64,000 nt of DNA from NCBI GenBank assembly GCA_903632075.3, contig CAHIKZ030001813.1, positions 3,586,001 to 3,650,000 on the forward strand, in the 5' to 3' direction. The position numbers were made by a program, and so were the translations under genes. The stretch's first letter is position 1. The number at the start of each line of letters is the position of its first letter. Below the pieces are notes generated by a model. The model searched no databases, was not told where the DNA came from, and worked only from the letters and a program-made list of their open reading frames with translations. Origin of the DNA: Acanthosepion pharaonis (Eukaryota; Mollusca; Cephalopoda; Sepiida; Sepiidae). This document shows positions 13,001-23,744 of the stretch, one piece after another.

Positions 13001-16000
13001 ATTGGTAAACCTTTTAAATGCTTCTAGTGATAAAAAAAAAATCACTATTATACAAATCTTGTTACTTAGAAAGTAATCATTCCTATAATGGGTCTTTTCT
13101 TATCAGTAGGACACCTGTAATATTTCTTGCTTTCTTATGTCATTATTGATTTAACAGTTTGAATATTTATTTTTTCTTTCATAAAAATTTCAGTTATTTT
13201 AGTTTGAGACTAATTATCAATATTAGCAATTTTTTTTAATTATATTTTTTTTCTTATGAATTTTTTTTTTTTTTTTTGTGTGTTATTGCAGTACTGAGTG
13301 CATGTGTGAGCGTACACCCAAAACTGATTGTTACTCAGTTGTTACAAAGTGGTTGGATTCCACGAATGCTCAAATTATTACATCTTGTACAAAGTGAGTA
13401 TTTAGAATGAAATTGTTTGGTATAATAGTTTGTTGTCATTGTTTTGATTTTAATCTAACAGTTGTTTCTTTTGCATATCAAGTCTAACCTATGAAAATAC
13501 ACACTTTTTATTTTGTCTTTTTAGTAAAAAAAAAATGACATCAATTTTAGCACAATGATATGAAATTTGTCTGACTTGCATAAGTATTAACCTCCACCCC
13601 TCCAAACTTTCCACATTTTATAGTGTTACCAACTGAAATTAAGATTGACTTAAATGGTCTTTTTCCCATTTGATTTTTTATCATTTGACCAATGCAAAAT
13701 TTATAGTGCTTTGAAAGTGCAAAATGCATTTTGTGACAAAAACAATTAGAACAACAATGCAGTCACCTCTTGAATGCCTAAGTGAGTGAATGCTTTATAG
13801 AACCACCTTTTGCTTCAGTTACACCTGCAAGTCTTTTGGGGAGATGTCTGTACAAGCTTTGTATAATTAGACTGAAATGTTTGACCATTCTACCTTATAT
13901 AGCTCAAGCTCAGATTAGATGGAGACTGTCTGTGAACAATTTACAAGTCTTGCCACAGATTCTCAATTGGGTTTAGGTTTGGGATTTCACTAGACTATCC
14001 CAACACATTAATATATTTTAATCTAAACTATTCCATTGTAGTACTGGCTGTATGTTTAGGGCTGTTGTTCTGCTGAAAGATGAACCTCCACACCAGGCAC
14101 AAGTCTTTTGCAGACTATAACCGATTTTCTTTGAGGATTGCCTTGTATTTGTCCCATTTATCTTCTCATCAACTGTTCAGCTTTCCTGATCCTGCTGAAG
14201 AAAATCATCCTTCATAGCATGATTCTGTCACCACCATGTTTAATGGTGGGGATGATGTACTTGGGGCGATGTGCAATCACATGTAGTGTTTTGTATTAAG
14301 GCCAAAAAGTTCAATTTCATCTGACCAGTGCACCTTCTACATGTATGCTGTCTCCTACATGGCTTTAAGCAAACTGTAAATGGGACTTCTTATGGCTTTC
14401 TTCTTGCCACTAATTCTATAAAGGCCACATTTGTAGAGTACACAACTTGTTGTTCTGTGGACAATGTCTTCAACCTGAACTGTGGATCATTGCTAAGGGT
14501 TATTTTTTGATAACCAAACCTTGCTTTATTCTTCTCCACAACTCTATATCTGACCTGTCTGGATTGCTCCTTGGTATTCACAATACAGTTTGTTTGGTAA
14601 TGTTCTTTAATAAACCTTTGAGGCAATCCTGGAGAATGCTCAAAGATTGTATATTTTGTTCCATTCTCTTTTACTCAAAAGAAATTCTCATTATCAGGTG
14701 GTTACTATTAATTATGTGAATTCTGAAGGCAGTTGGTTCCACTGGATTTTACTCAGTGGGAGGTTGGTGAATACATATACACTCAAATTTTTATTTGTAA
14801 ATAATATTGGCAAAGTAATTATTGCTTGGAACCACGCCAGAATAAATAGGGGTTTTTACCAAATTCCTCCCCTGTCATGCTTCATCACGAATGGTCAATA
14901 CCAACTATGTGATTGTTCAGAGGCAATTGTAATTTTGGTACCCACATACTTTTGGGGACCCCCCCCCATTCCCAACACACATTTACTTTGATTTTCATCT
15001 TTTGAATTTACCAATCACTTGTCAAAATACCTATTGTTTAAATCATCATCACCATTGTCTGAACTCCCTAAACCTCACAGCTATTAAGGAAAACACTTAT
15101 TTTAGACATGGTAATTGTTATTTCAATTTTTCCCTTCAAATCATTCAGTGTCATACAAAATCTACCATTCTCTGGCCTACAGTTTTCTTATTGTTACACA
15201 CGTATATATTATTGATATTATTATTGTTACACACGTATATATTATTGATATTATTATTGTTACACACGTATATATTATTGATATTATTATTGTTACACAC
15301 GTATATATTATTGATATTATTATTGTTACACACGTATATATTATTGATATTATTATTGTTACACACGTATATATTATTGATATTATTATTGTTACACACG
15401 TATATATTATTGATATTATTATTGTTACACACGTATATATTATTGATATTATTATTGTTACACACGTATATATTATTGATATTATTATTGTTACACACGT
15501 ATATATTATTGATATATCAAACTTGTTTCAAAGTTGCCTCCACTCGAGTTATGTCAGGCCACTAAGCTTTTATATTTTAGTGTTTTGCATTTTTGTATAT
15601 TATACAGTTTTATACAAATCTGATCAATTAAAATACATTTCTGTATTGTCTTATTGAAAATGGTTTCAAGAATAATTTGTTCATTAGAGAATTGTGTACT
15701 AATCTAATTTTGATATTAATAATAATAAAGATTGTGAATGTTTGATTCTTATTAGATATTAATCTATATTATGGTTGTACTATTGTTATATGATAGATAT
15801 TTATTAGATATTAGTAATAAGAGATTATTTTCACACACAAAAATTTTTTATCTATGTGCACACATGCATGCACAACAAATCAAACTATGGCATTCCATAG
15901 GATAAATAACTATCTAGGCATTTTGAAAATATTCCATAATTAGAATCAACCCTAAACATTAAATACACTAGGTGTTGAATATAACCTCAATAAGCTAAGT

Positions 16001-19000
16001 GACAAATTTTATGTTTGTATTAATCCCAACCTACTGACATGCAATAATTTGATGTGGTATCTATTCCACAAATAGATTTCTGATGAAATGTTAAGCCATG
16101 TTAGAATTGTCTCCAGATGCAGAATCTTGCACGTGAATAAATCTCTCCATCACATTTCATAAATATGCTCAATTGGACAAACATAGTGGCCCTCACCATT
16201 CACTGGAAATGTCTAGAATGCTCATCAAGCAAATACTGGGCAACTGATGTCACATTGCATTATCTTGATAATATAGCCCAACATTGTTGTACATGAAGTC
16301 TCCGAATCTATGTAAATGGTCACAACAGTACAACATAGAAGTCATTGGACAGTGACATGTTTAGGTGGGTCAGTGGTTCCAACACATTTTTAATGAATAC
16401 TTTCCCCACCATAGTATTATGGAATCACTGCCAGTCTTGTTGACAACTTGGGTTCATAGTTTCTTGGGGTTTGTGCTAAATTTGAATCCAACACTGAGAC
16501 CAAATTAACTGAAAATATAATTTGAGTCATTGTTATTGCAGACATTTTTAGCCAGTTGCTTCCATTATGGGCCTGTGGTTAGCAACTGCACTGTTCATTT
16601 TGGGTGGTAATGTTTGTTAACAGACAATGACATCTTTAAAAACAATATAAACTAGATATAGTCCTGCTGGACAAACAGGAAAAGATTTGCTACCTTGTCC
16701 ATTTGGCATGAGAATTTTAAGTAAAGAAAAGAAGATCGATAGCTACAATGATTTAAAGTGAAATTTTGAAAGTTTTTGAAGGACTAGCTGAAAGTAATTA
16801 CCGTACCAGTGATCATTAGAGCACTGGGGTATTGTACAACAAACATAGAAAAAAAATTTGCAGATATTGAACTGTGAAATGTCTGCCTGCTTGAAATAGC
16901 CAGGGTAGGTATTTATCAGCATGTCCACATAGTTACAGAATGTAACACAAGGTTGAGGTTTAAATTAAAAAATATTGGATGCTGCCTGTTGATGAAAAGA
17001 ATAAATGGCTGGTTTATTTTCTCAAGTTACCAGAGATGACCTGATAATAAACTTATCAGTACCTAACATCTTATGTTGTATGGAAGAAGATTACTTTTCT
17101 CTAAGGGTATTAGTGTTAATTTGAATACAGTCTAAGCTATAATTCAAATTTAATATTGCCAATTTCTTTTTCTTGATAGCATATTAGCATTAATCCAAAT
17201 AATTGTAAAGGTATTTAAAAATTATGTACAATAAATTACTGATGGATTAATGAAATCATTTTGTTGTTTCAGAAGCAAGCATTTCATCTGAAATCAGCTC
17301 TGCTTACTTAGACCTATTGTATGCAATAGCAGATGCAGAGGAGATGGCTAAAGCTATCCTTTTGGAAGGTGAAGGAGTTTCTGTAGCAAAGTGAGGCATT
17401 TCTTTTCTTTTTTTTTTTTTCCTTTATTGTCTTTAAAATTACCTCCTAACAAGTTTCAAAATTCTTTTAGTGTATATTTTTTAAGGACTATGTGCTAAAA
17501 ACAGAAATAAGAATCAACTGAACTTATTTGAGGTTGGTCTTAAACATATGAAAAATAGTTCAGCAATTCAACTACTTTCATCCTATGGTCCTGAGTGATT
17601 TTATAAGTGGCAATTTCTCTAACATCACAAATTGGATGCTGTTTTCAGTGATTGGCAACAACCAAAATCACTGGTTGAATACATCTGTACATTTGATTTC
17701 TGTAAAATGCATACATGCATGGCTAGACACCATCATTACACCCCCAAAAAAAAAACCTGTATATTGCAAAACACAAATAAAATTGAAAACACATGGGTTC
17801 AACAACTGTAGTCCTACCAAAATCAAGGTTTCATAATTAAAAGGTTATTCTTTGTTGGTGGTTCAGCATACAAGGTATCTTTTGTGGGAGCTGCTTGATA
17901 TAAACTATATTATCCCTGCTGAATTAAACTTCAAAGTGTTGTTGATGTAATCACTGAAAAATGTCTACATTGTGCAAAGATCACCTTATGCAACAAGATC
18001 ATGTGCTATGCAGATAACTTAGGAAAAAATTGTTGCATCTATCCCACACACTCAAATTGGCATTCTCTAATTACAAGAAATCATTTTCTAAAATCTGACC
18101 AATGTCAATTCTTTTAAGGAGTGGAGAACTTCAGCTGCACATTGTAGAATTCCTGAATGATAGTTTCTGAAATGAAGATGACTGTAGTAATAAATTTATT
18201 TTTTTCTCCATTATTTTTATTCACTAACATTCCAAAAAAAAATCTGTTAATAATATATTCTCTTTCATTGTTGATGACTTCTTACCAAAATTCCATGAGC
18301 TTGTCAATGCTTTGACTATAGAAATTACCCATACTTGACTTGAAGAATTCATTGAGAAATATTTTCAACTCTGTTGTTGAACACTACACTTCACAGATTG
18401 TTGGAAACAATTGAAAAAAGGTGATAATGTGAAGGTGTTAAATGAGAATACGGTGAGTGCAGAAGAACTTCCGGACCAAGTTCTTGTAAAAATTTAGTGA
18501 TAGCTATATATTTATGCTAGTTTTACACCGTCTTCATTTTAAGACATTACATCCAGTTTAAATTAAAAATGTCATGGCTTTTGGAATTGATTAATGATAC
18601 AAGGCAGGGGTATATCTGTACACAAAATGTATCTATGATAGCTGTCTTGATAGAATAAAAATCAATTGTTTTGAATGAAATTAAACTCCTCTTCTAATGC
18701 CATTTAACAACAAACATATTGTAAACATAGAATGGAGCCCATTCCTAGGTTTTCATCAAGTGGACACATAAAGCCCTATCTTAGTGGAATATCTTTGTAG
18801 ATACTTGGGTTACTTCTTCAATGTATAATAACAATACATCACATCTCAGAAATTCAGACAATTATTTTAATTAAATATTGAAACATATTTAAGAAATGTA
18901 TATTTCTTCATCCTTTATTCTTTAAATTTTTCATTGGAGAAAAATGTGTTTATACATTTTATCTTGTATTGTTTTATTCAAAAGAATGAGAGTCACCCTG

Positions 19001-19315
19001 GAAAAATATTGTTTAAAATATTAATAAGTGAGAACTTGGAATTTTACATTAATGAGAGACTATTTTTTTTGCTGTTTTCCTTATTTTTAACAGATTCGTA
19101 GAATATGCTTATTCCTTTCCTCAACGCTGATTAAAAACTTGCAGAATTCATCATCTATTGTGCTTTTATTCTTAAGATGTCCAAATATTTTGTAGTATTA
19201 TCAGTAAAAGATTTTGCAATATAATAAATGTTGTTCATATCTAATTTTTTAAATTTTTTTTTTTACTTTCAGGAAATTTGGATATTCCAAACTGCAGAAA
19301 ATACTGGAGCAGTAA
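5560..19315 (+). CDS. NCDN: Neurochondrin (NCDN), 3' part, ten exons, 5' end outside window
   Basis: Joined exons 5560-5729, 6065-6259, 7136-7251, 9258-9462, 10134-10257, 11351-11434, 11824-11991, 13292-13393, 17273-17390 and 19273-19315 give 440 codons plus TAA in one frame; all junctions are GT-AG and phases agree, which is strong internal support. The product is almost entirely alpha-helical, as expected for the armadillo-like neurochondrin fold. Recognisable family landmarks are the VRLVGMWMREERESLEEEI segment (exon 3), matching the vertebrate VRxLGAWLAEExxSL region, and the acidic-helical C terminus. Vertebrate neurochondrin has about 730 residues, so roughly 290 N-terminal residues lie upstream. 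The vertebrate protein acts in neurons on dendritic growth and on mGluR5 and MCH receptor signalling; role here is inferred. Introns are 0.3-3.9 kb and loaded with transposons. Confidence 0.9.
6065..6259 (+). CDS. NCDN: NCDN exon b
   Basis: Acceptor TTTCAG ends at 6064, donor GTAAAC starts at 6260; exactly 65 codons, phase 0 on both sides. Contains the amphipathic QIIQIHSCLKETVKCVMIFL helix, aligned by eye with the KVQLVSIMKEAIGAVIHYLL helix of vertebrate neurochondrin. Confidence 0.9.
7136..7251 (+). CDS. NCDN: NCDN exon c
   Basis: Acceptor TTTTTCAG, donor GTTAGT. 38 codons plus two bases; the split serine codon is completed by the first base of the next exon. Carries the most conserved block of the visible part (VRLVGMWMREERESL). 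Confidence 0.9.
7980..8105 (-). mobile_element. tRNA-derived SINE fragment (family C) with (CT)n edge
   Basis: On the minus strand the motif CTGCAGGGTTGAAATTCCC resembles a Pol III B box (GGTTGAAATTCC). Closely related words recur near 54600, 55310, 55690, 55780 and 57680, which marks a dispersed family. A CT-rich microsatellite (7986-8024) abuts it. Confidence 0.5.
8238..8288. repeat. 22 bp near-perfect inverted repeat (hairpin)
   Basis: Arms 8238-8259 (ATGGTATTTTCTTGCCTCCC..) and 8267-8288 are complementary with a single mismatch around a 7-base loop. A smaller hairpin CCACCA/TGGTGG sits just upstream near 8210-8226. It could be a folded transposon end; no coding content. Confidence 0.8.
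9258..9462 (+). CDS. NCDN: NCDN exon d
   Basis: Acceptor TTTCTAG, donor GTTGGT. Encodes a long leucine-rich helical segment ending near LLQGLNQLHQTDENTQ, phase 0 at its end. The region corresponds to the loop-rich section of vertebrate neurochondrin where the LLxxYFLQQW-type helix lies. Confidence 0.88.
9966..9994. repeat. (TA)n microsatellite
   Basis: TA dinucleotide run of about 28 bases followed by a T tract in the intron between exons d and e. Confidence 0.85.
10134..10257 (+). CDS. NCDN: NCDN exon e
   Basis: Acceptor TTTTTTGCAG preceded by a long T tract, donor GTAAGT. 41 codons plus one base. Sequence LCVEVMCDLLVQLIES then SVMHKLSQVL is typical of a HEAT/ARM-like helix pair. Confidence 0.88.
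10860..10894. repeat. 13 bp perfect inverted repeat
   Basis: GAATGTCAACCTG (10860-10872) and its exact reverse complement (10882-10894) around a 9-base loop. It lies in a GC-richer intronic patch (10600-10900) that looks like an unassigned interspersed repeat. Confidence 0.75.
11351..11434 (+). CDS. NCDN: NCDN exon f
   Basis: Small 84-base exon with a very long pyrimidine tract before TAG and donor GTGAGA. Encodes AAVSLLGLNLLQLPLLAK, matching the AANVATLGLLMARLL helix of vertebrate neurochondrin. Confidence 0.9.
11824..11991 (+). CDS. NCDN: NCDN exon g
   Basis: Acceptor CTTGCAG, donor GTAATT. Contains LKTVIIFLSRVHVLSTGS and later PHWEDISTYWLSAMH, which correspond to the AAILFLSQSHV and IWADLQELWFLGMQ segments of vertebrate neurochondrin. 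Confidence 0.92.
12278..12340. mobile_element. Mariner-like terminal fragment with 14 bp hairpin
   Basis: TAGGTTGATGCAAAAGTTTC resembles a mariner terminal inverted repeat. It is followed by ATTTTTGATAAATC and its reverse complement (12298-12311 and 12319-12332). Probably a short nonautonomous relic. Confidence 0.45.
12466..12540 (+). mobile_element. tRNA-headed SINE fragment (family A)
   Basis: GGGGCACCTTGATGTGGTG.. followed by GGCAAGCTGGTCT and CTAGAACAATTATGACTGA matches the head of the family A SINE seen at 24978-25254 and 47101-47564; only the tRNA-like half remains. Confidence 0.55.
13292..13393 (+). CDS. NCDN: NCDN exon h
   Basis: Acceptor TTATTGCAG, donor GTGAGT. Encodes 33 full codons ending in a helix MLKLLHLVQ. 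The 3.9 kb intron that follows contains the Tc1 element and the 33 bp minisatellite. Confidence 0.9.
13569..14965 (-). mobile_element. Tc1-type transposon, nearly full length, inactivated
   Basis: Read on the minus strand, this intronic element carries the whole length of a Tc1 transposase in decayed form. Plus-strand phrases such as GCAAGTCTTTTGGGGAGATG, TTGCCACAGATTCTCAATTG, CACCACCATGTTTAATGG and GGCCAAAAAGTTCAATTTCA are ones I recognise from Tc1 elements widespread in fish and frogs. The left end reads TGACTTGCATAAGTATTAACCTCC, the terminal pattern of that family; the right end near 14950 (ACATACTTTTGGGG) is weaker. Several frameshifts and stops break the gene, and the longest residual frames are under 120 codons. 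Confidence 0.75.
15190..15519. repeat. Minisatellite, 10 copies of a 33 bp unit
   Basis: Ten head-to-tail copies beginning ATTGTTACACACGTATATAT; copies start exactly every 33 bases from 15190 to 15487 and appear identical except for the end of the last unit. Because 33 is a multiple of three, long open frames appear on both strands (units read as HTYI- or CNNNN-containing 11-mers), but no coding evidence exists beyond that. It sits in the NCDN intron after exon h. Confidence 0.95.
16090..16560 (-). mobile_element. Probable decayed Tc1/mariner-superfamily transposase
   Basis: Minus-strand translations contain scattered fragments reminiscent of a DDE transposase C-terminal half (an IEH-type motif near 16180 and a GLI/FHN-like segment near 16430), but with many stops. 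Family cannot be fixed. The stretch is otherwise intronic. Confidence 0.35.
17273..17390 (+). CDS. NCDN: NCDN exon i
   Basis: Acceptor TTGTTTCAG, donor GTGAGG. Encodes the penultimate helical pair (SAYLDLLYAIADAEEMAKA). Ends with two bases of a lysine codon completed by the last exon. Confidence 0.88.
17400..19260. other. NCDN last intron, nothing recognised
   Basis: AT-rich intron between the two final coding exons. A few short frames exist but none resembles a known family; 17750 carries a short A tract. Confidence 0.5.
19273..19315 (+). CDS. NCDN: NCDN terminal exon i+1 with stop
   Basis: Acceptor TTACTTTCAG. Completes a lysine codon, then KFGYSKLQKILEQ and TAA at 19313-19315, ending at the same point as the vertebrate protein (which stops shortly after an ALEQ-type helix). 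The stop codon lies inside CA-GTAAGTG, a near-consensus splice donor, so a longer alternative form cannot be excluded. Confidence 0.8.
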
Positions 19316-19875
19316 GTGTCTGAGAGATATTAAATGTTTCCAGAATTTGGTTGTGATTTGATTTTTGTCTCCAGTTCACAAATACAACCTGGATGTAACA
19401 ACCACCATTTCACTTGGAGCCTTGTTCAAAATACATCAACTATAATCATTATTTACTTTAAAGTGTCTTGGAGCAGTACATGTTAAAAACAAAACAAACA
19501 TATCTTACCATTCTTCTGAACATCTCCATATGCTTGGCATATATTTTCATAAAATGCAACAGAAGGACCGTATTATTTATGATGAATGTTTTTGTTATCT
19601 TCCAGTCTGTGGCATCCAATCATATGAAATTTTGTCAGTGTACATGGAAACCATTAGTTCTACCAACTTTGTCTGGTGGTTGAACCAAAAATTCATATTC
19701 TCATTTAATATCTTATTTTCTTTATAATTATATTGTATATAAAATGACAGGGAGTAGTTCACTTTGTTATTGAAAACCAACTGATTATTCAATTTGTGTA
19801 CTATTTAAAATACAATTCAGCCGTGAGTGGTTAATATGGTTTTATGTTTGAGATTAAATTCCATCTTTGGCCTTC

Positions 19876-20096
19876 ATATAGGGGTGCTTTAAAAGTAATG
19901 CCTTTTATTTATTGCCACAGAGACAACAAATACAGGGAGTACAAGAACAATATTTTGAGCTATAAACACTAACATATAATCACCACTATTGGCTAAGGTG
20001 CTCTTCATCTCATGAGTTGACAGTTGTATACTACTGTGTTCACATCCATTGTTTGGTCTCCATAAACATTCTGCAAGCATCAAGGAATATCATTAG

Positions 20097-20128
<32 letters not shown>

Positions 20129-20592
20129 CAGGATGAAGGAATTCAATGATACCTCTCTGCTTGGTATGCACTTTCATCACAAGCATAATTAAATAGGTGG
20201 CATTGCTTTCACAGTGACTTTCCCAGATTGTTATTATTTGTATGTTGTATGTTAAGATTTTTGATCATTAGTTGTTTCCAGCCATTACCAAGTTGTTTTT
20301 AATGTAAGGATAATTGTAAATGCTGTATTTGCTTACCTAAAAACAAAAATATCAAAAAATCATAAGAATCAAATATATTACAATTCATCTAATATGACTG
20401 TTGTGGATGCAAGTTGAACAGAGTAGAATAAACTGAAAATATCTCCTGCACAATAAAAATTATTTCAGTAGTACTAATGCAGTAATACAATGCATTGAAT
20501 AAGAAGAAAAATGCTATTAGTTTTCTTGTAGAATTACTCAAAATGCAAATAATAACAAGGATAGCAAACTCGGAGCACCACCTGTATATAAC
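19876..20592 (-). mobile_element. Mariner-type relic
   Basis: Left edge TATAGGGGTGCTTTAAAAGTAA and right edge ACTCGGAGCACCACCTGTATATA form a degenerate inverted pair sharing AGGTGGTGCT and AGT words. Inside, minus-strand frames near 19990-20090 resemble an early mariner transposase segment but are broken. Inactive. Confidence 0.45.
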
Positions 20593-20737
20593 TTACACCT
20601 GGTGTCCGTAAAAAAAAAATATATATATTAAATGCATTAGTTTAAGCATCTTTATATTAAATGAGATAATTTTACATTTTTCATTCTAAAATTTTCATAC
20701 AAAATCTTACAAGATAGAATATAGAAAAAAAAAAAGA

Positions 20738-20753
20738 AATTTGTGTGTGTGTG

Positions 20754-20803
<50 letters not shown>

Positions 20804-20825
20804 CACATACACACACAATTTTTGT
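20738..20825. repeat. (AT)n flanked by inverted GT/CA arms
   Basis: AAATTGTGTGTGT-type sequence, a 43-base AT run, then ATTTCACATACACACACAATTT. The arms are complementary, so the whole unit can fold as one long hairpin. Confidence 0.8.
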
Positions 20826-21299
20826 TAAGACAACTGACAAGGCACTTCAATTAAGCTTTTTTATTTAAGTTTTTCCTTGTGTTCATACAAGTGTTTTCTT
20901 TCTTGGACACAAAGTGTATAAAAACTGTCCCAAAATTCTGCATATATTGGCAATTAGACATTATCAAGGACAATTTTTATTTTTAATTGAATGTGTGTGT
21001 GTGTTTTTTTTTTTTTTTTTTTTTGTAAATTGTTATTCCATCTCTTCCAAATGTTGCCTCATCTGTAAGCAAGACTGGACTGAAGAGACAAACAATGGAT
21101 CAGCAGTTTGTGCAATGAACCATCAACAAAAGTTCTCCCGTGGTCAGAGGACGATAGACCCTACACACATAACCACCATGCAGCACTATGAGATGTACGA
21201 CATGCTAGGGTCACTTGATATGTGCTGATACCTGGATCAGAGGGTGAGAAGTTTGCTGATGAAGCAAACTGAAGTGAAACTGGTTTGAGAGTTGGAGTT

Positions 21300-21720
21300 A
21301 TGCAAAAAACAAGAATCCTTTGGAATAAAGAATTAACTCGGGTTTAAAATGTAATAATGATTTGGTTTATACGTGATTTGTTGTATACAGTGCTTTTAAC
21401 ACTTCCCACTTGTTATAATCAAATGACACTGGTTTTAGTAGTAACTTAAATGTCTAAATTATGGTCTTCAGGGCTGGCACAAGGTCTTGGTTAGGAGGTA
21501 TCAGCAAATGATGTGGATTCCAGTTGTGTAGCGACTCTCCTCTGGCTTATACGGAATCCTGCGTCCAGCAGTGATGGGGTTGGCTAGGGCCTAGCTTTGG
21601 TTGACTAAGCATCAACCTTTACTAAATTTCCATATATAAAAATATATTTACTAAAGTGGTTTTCTAAATTTGGGGTTTTCCATCCCCTTTTAAGAGTGGT
21701 CATAGCAATCAACCCCAAAA
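21300..21720. repeat. LTR-like dispersed repeat, copy 1
   Basis: Shares with 43915-44418 a long series of matching words: ACAAGAATCCTTTGGAATAA, TGATTTGTTGTATACA, TTCCCACTTGTTATAA, TTTTAGTAGTAACTTAAAT, TAAATTTCCATATATAAAAA. Both copies run in the same orientation. The structure resembles a solo LTR but no coding part accompanies it. Confidence 0.6.
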
Positions 21721-21741
21721 CTTTGTAAAATAGTTTTGATA

Positions 21742-21742
<1 letters not shown>

Positions 21743-21778
<36 letters not shown>
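21743..21778. repeat. (AT)n microsatellite
   Basis: AT dinucleotide run of about 35 bases. Confidence 0.9.
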
Positions 21779-21780
<2 letters not shown>

Positions 21781-22712
21781 GTTTTGAACAATAAAAAATA
21801 TTAAAATCTTCAGACACACTGGGTTGTAGATTAATATTCTTTCGTTTTTATTATTATTTCATTTAGATTCCTAGACTAGTTTGGGCCATCATCGGGAGAA
21901 GAAATATCTCTGCTTGCTGGTAGCAGTGAACTACAGAAATGAATGTCTTGATGGAGCTGTAGTTTTCATTTGTTTTTTATTTTTTTATCTTTTTAACATG
22001 AATCTTTTAACATTCCTTCTGTTGGTCAAACAGTGTTTTAAGTTATTTGAGATAAGAGCTGGATGGATCCATGCTGCTCTGAATTTCCTTGGTCAGTTTG
22101 ACAGTTTTATTGGCTCCTGGAGAGGGGATGTGTCTGTTAAGTGTGTGCATGTTATTTGGTTCTTAGTGAGTGAGTATGATATGGGTAAGCGTGTGTATAT
22201 TGCTGTAGATGTGTGTTATCAATTGTCTCATTAGGTAGTGAGTATGATGTGTGTATATTCATGTGGGTGTATGTATAAGTGTGAGGCCTCAACACCTCCA
22301 TAAGCATGTCTGTCTTGTGTGGGTGAGAAATGTGGGTTGGTTTTGATTTGTAGGGTTATATATTAATACTATCTATATTGTTAAATTTATGGTTTAGCCC
22401 AGCGGGATAGTGTGTTTTTAAACGTTGTATCCACTTATTTTCATGGAACTCTAAAATCTTTCTAATGTTATCTGCTCTGAACTTTTCTATTCTCTCAATT
22501 ATAGTGAATTTGGCATGGGTTTTGAAATCATGTTTTTCCAGGCATGGGTTTTGAATTCGTGTTTTTCTAGGTGGAAATGTTGTTCTACAGGTAATAATTT
22601 TTCATGGGGAGTCTACTTATTTCGATTGCGATAATTTAAAAATAATAACAAAAATACTAAAGAACTTTGGATTATTTACCTAATGAGTTCTTTCCTATTT
22701 TCTATACATTTT

Positions 22713-22714
<2 letters not shown>

Positions 22715-22754
<40 letters not shown>
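22715..22754. repeat. (CA)n microsatellite
   Basis: About twenty CA units. Confidence 0.95.
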
Positions 22755-22757
<3 letters not shown>

Positions 22758-23343
22758 CATCTCAAACGACCAGATATAAGCAAATGTACAAGCACATGCT
22801 GGTTGCGTACGCAGGCAAGCAGATAGTCATCAAATTTATACATGAGATATAAACATAATAGTGCTCGATGTGGTTAAACAGATCAAAGATATATATTCGT
22901 ACATTTTTTTTCCTTACTAAGATTTAAGCATATTACCAACTTACCTCCCTTTAACCATTAACGTTATCTTGGCTATGCGAAAATAGTGCCTATAATTTTA
23001 AAACTTGTAATCATTTTTTTTTTTTTTTTTTTACAATCTTTACCTTTTTTGTTTTTTTGAAATGTAACTCCACTGCATCACATTACTATTCTTTTTGCCT
23101 AATTTTATTTTTGAGTAATGGAGAAGCATTTCTCCCATATATCCTTGTGCCTGACAAGCTGTAATTCAGTTAAACTTAAGTTGCACACCAACACTAGTAT
23201 ATGTACTAATTTTTTTATATATATATATAAAAAGCTTTAAATGTTATTTTAGTGGATACCCCTGTATTTGAGTAGATGCTTTGTTTATTTATTAAACAGT
23301 ATATTTTTGTTTACCAGACAATGTTTAATAAATATTATTAGAG

Positions 23344-23482
23344 AAAAAAAATATGTGCTCTCTAGTAGGATTTGAACCTGCATCCTGTTTTGCTGGAGAA
23401 ATTGTTATATCTGATATTCTCTAGACTGACAGCCAGAGGGGGATGGAGGTTCAAATCCTGCTAGAGAGCACATATTTTTTTA
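23344..23482. repeat. Long inverted repeat with tRNA-like T arms
   Basis: Arms 23344-23386 and 23441-23482 are reverse complements over about 41 bases with two mismatches. The right arm reads GGAGGTTCAAATCCTGCTAG, a canonical Pol III B box (GGTTCAAATCC); the left arm carries the same on the minus strand. The 55-base loop contains CTCTAGACTGACAGCCAGAGG. Confidence 0.75.
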
Positions 23483-23744
23483 AGATTTCTTGAACATTCA
23501 GACTGGTAGACGAAAATAAACAGTCTTTTACCCAGATATGGGTATTCACTAAAATGACATTTAAAGTGATAAAAATCTGTCAAATTACTAAGTAAAAAAA
23601 AAAAAAAACCAAAAAAAAACTATTCTTTCCAAATATATACTTTAAGCATTATTTTTAGTGGATACCTATATCTGAGTAAATGCTCCATTTATTTTAACAA
23701 TATTTTCTTTAGTCTTCTAAGTGTAGATAAAAAAAAAAAAAAAA

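Noticed and set aside
15190..15519. CRISPR-like regular array
   Set aside because: Units are contiguous tandem repeats with no unique spacers, inside an animal intron.
15002..15657. Long open frames of 180-187 codons with 11-residue repeats
   Set aside because: They come wholly from the 33 bp minisatellite, whose unit is a multiple of three; open frames exist on both strands and no splice or coding signal supports translation.
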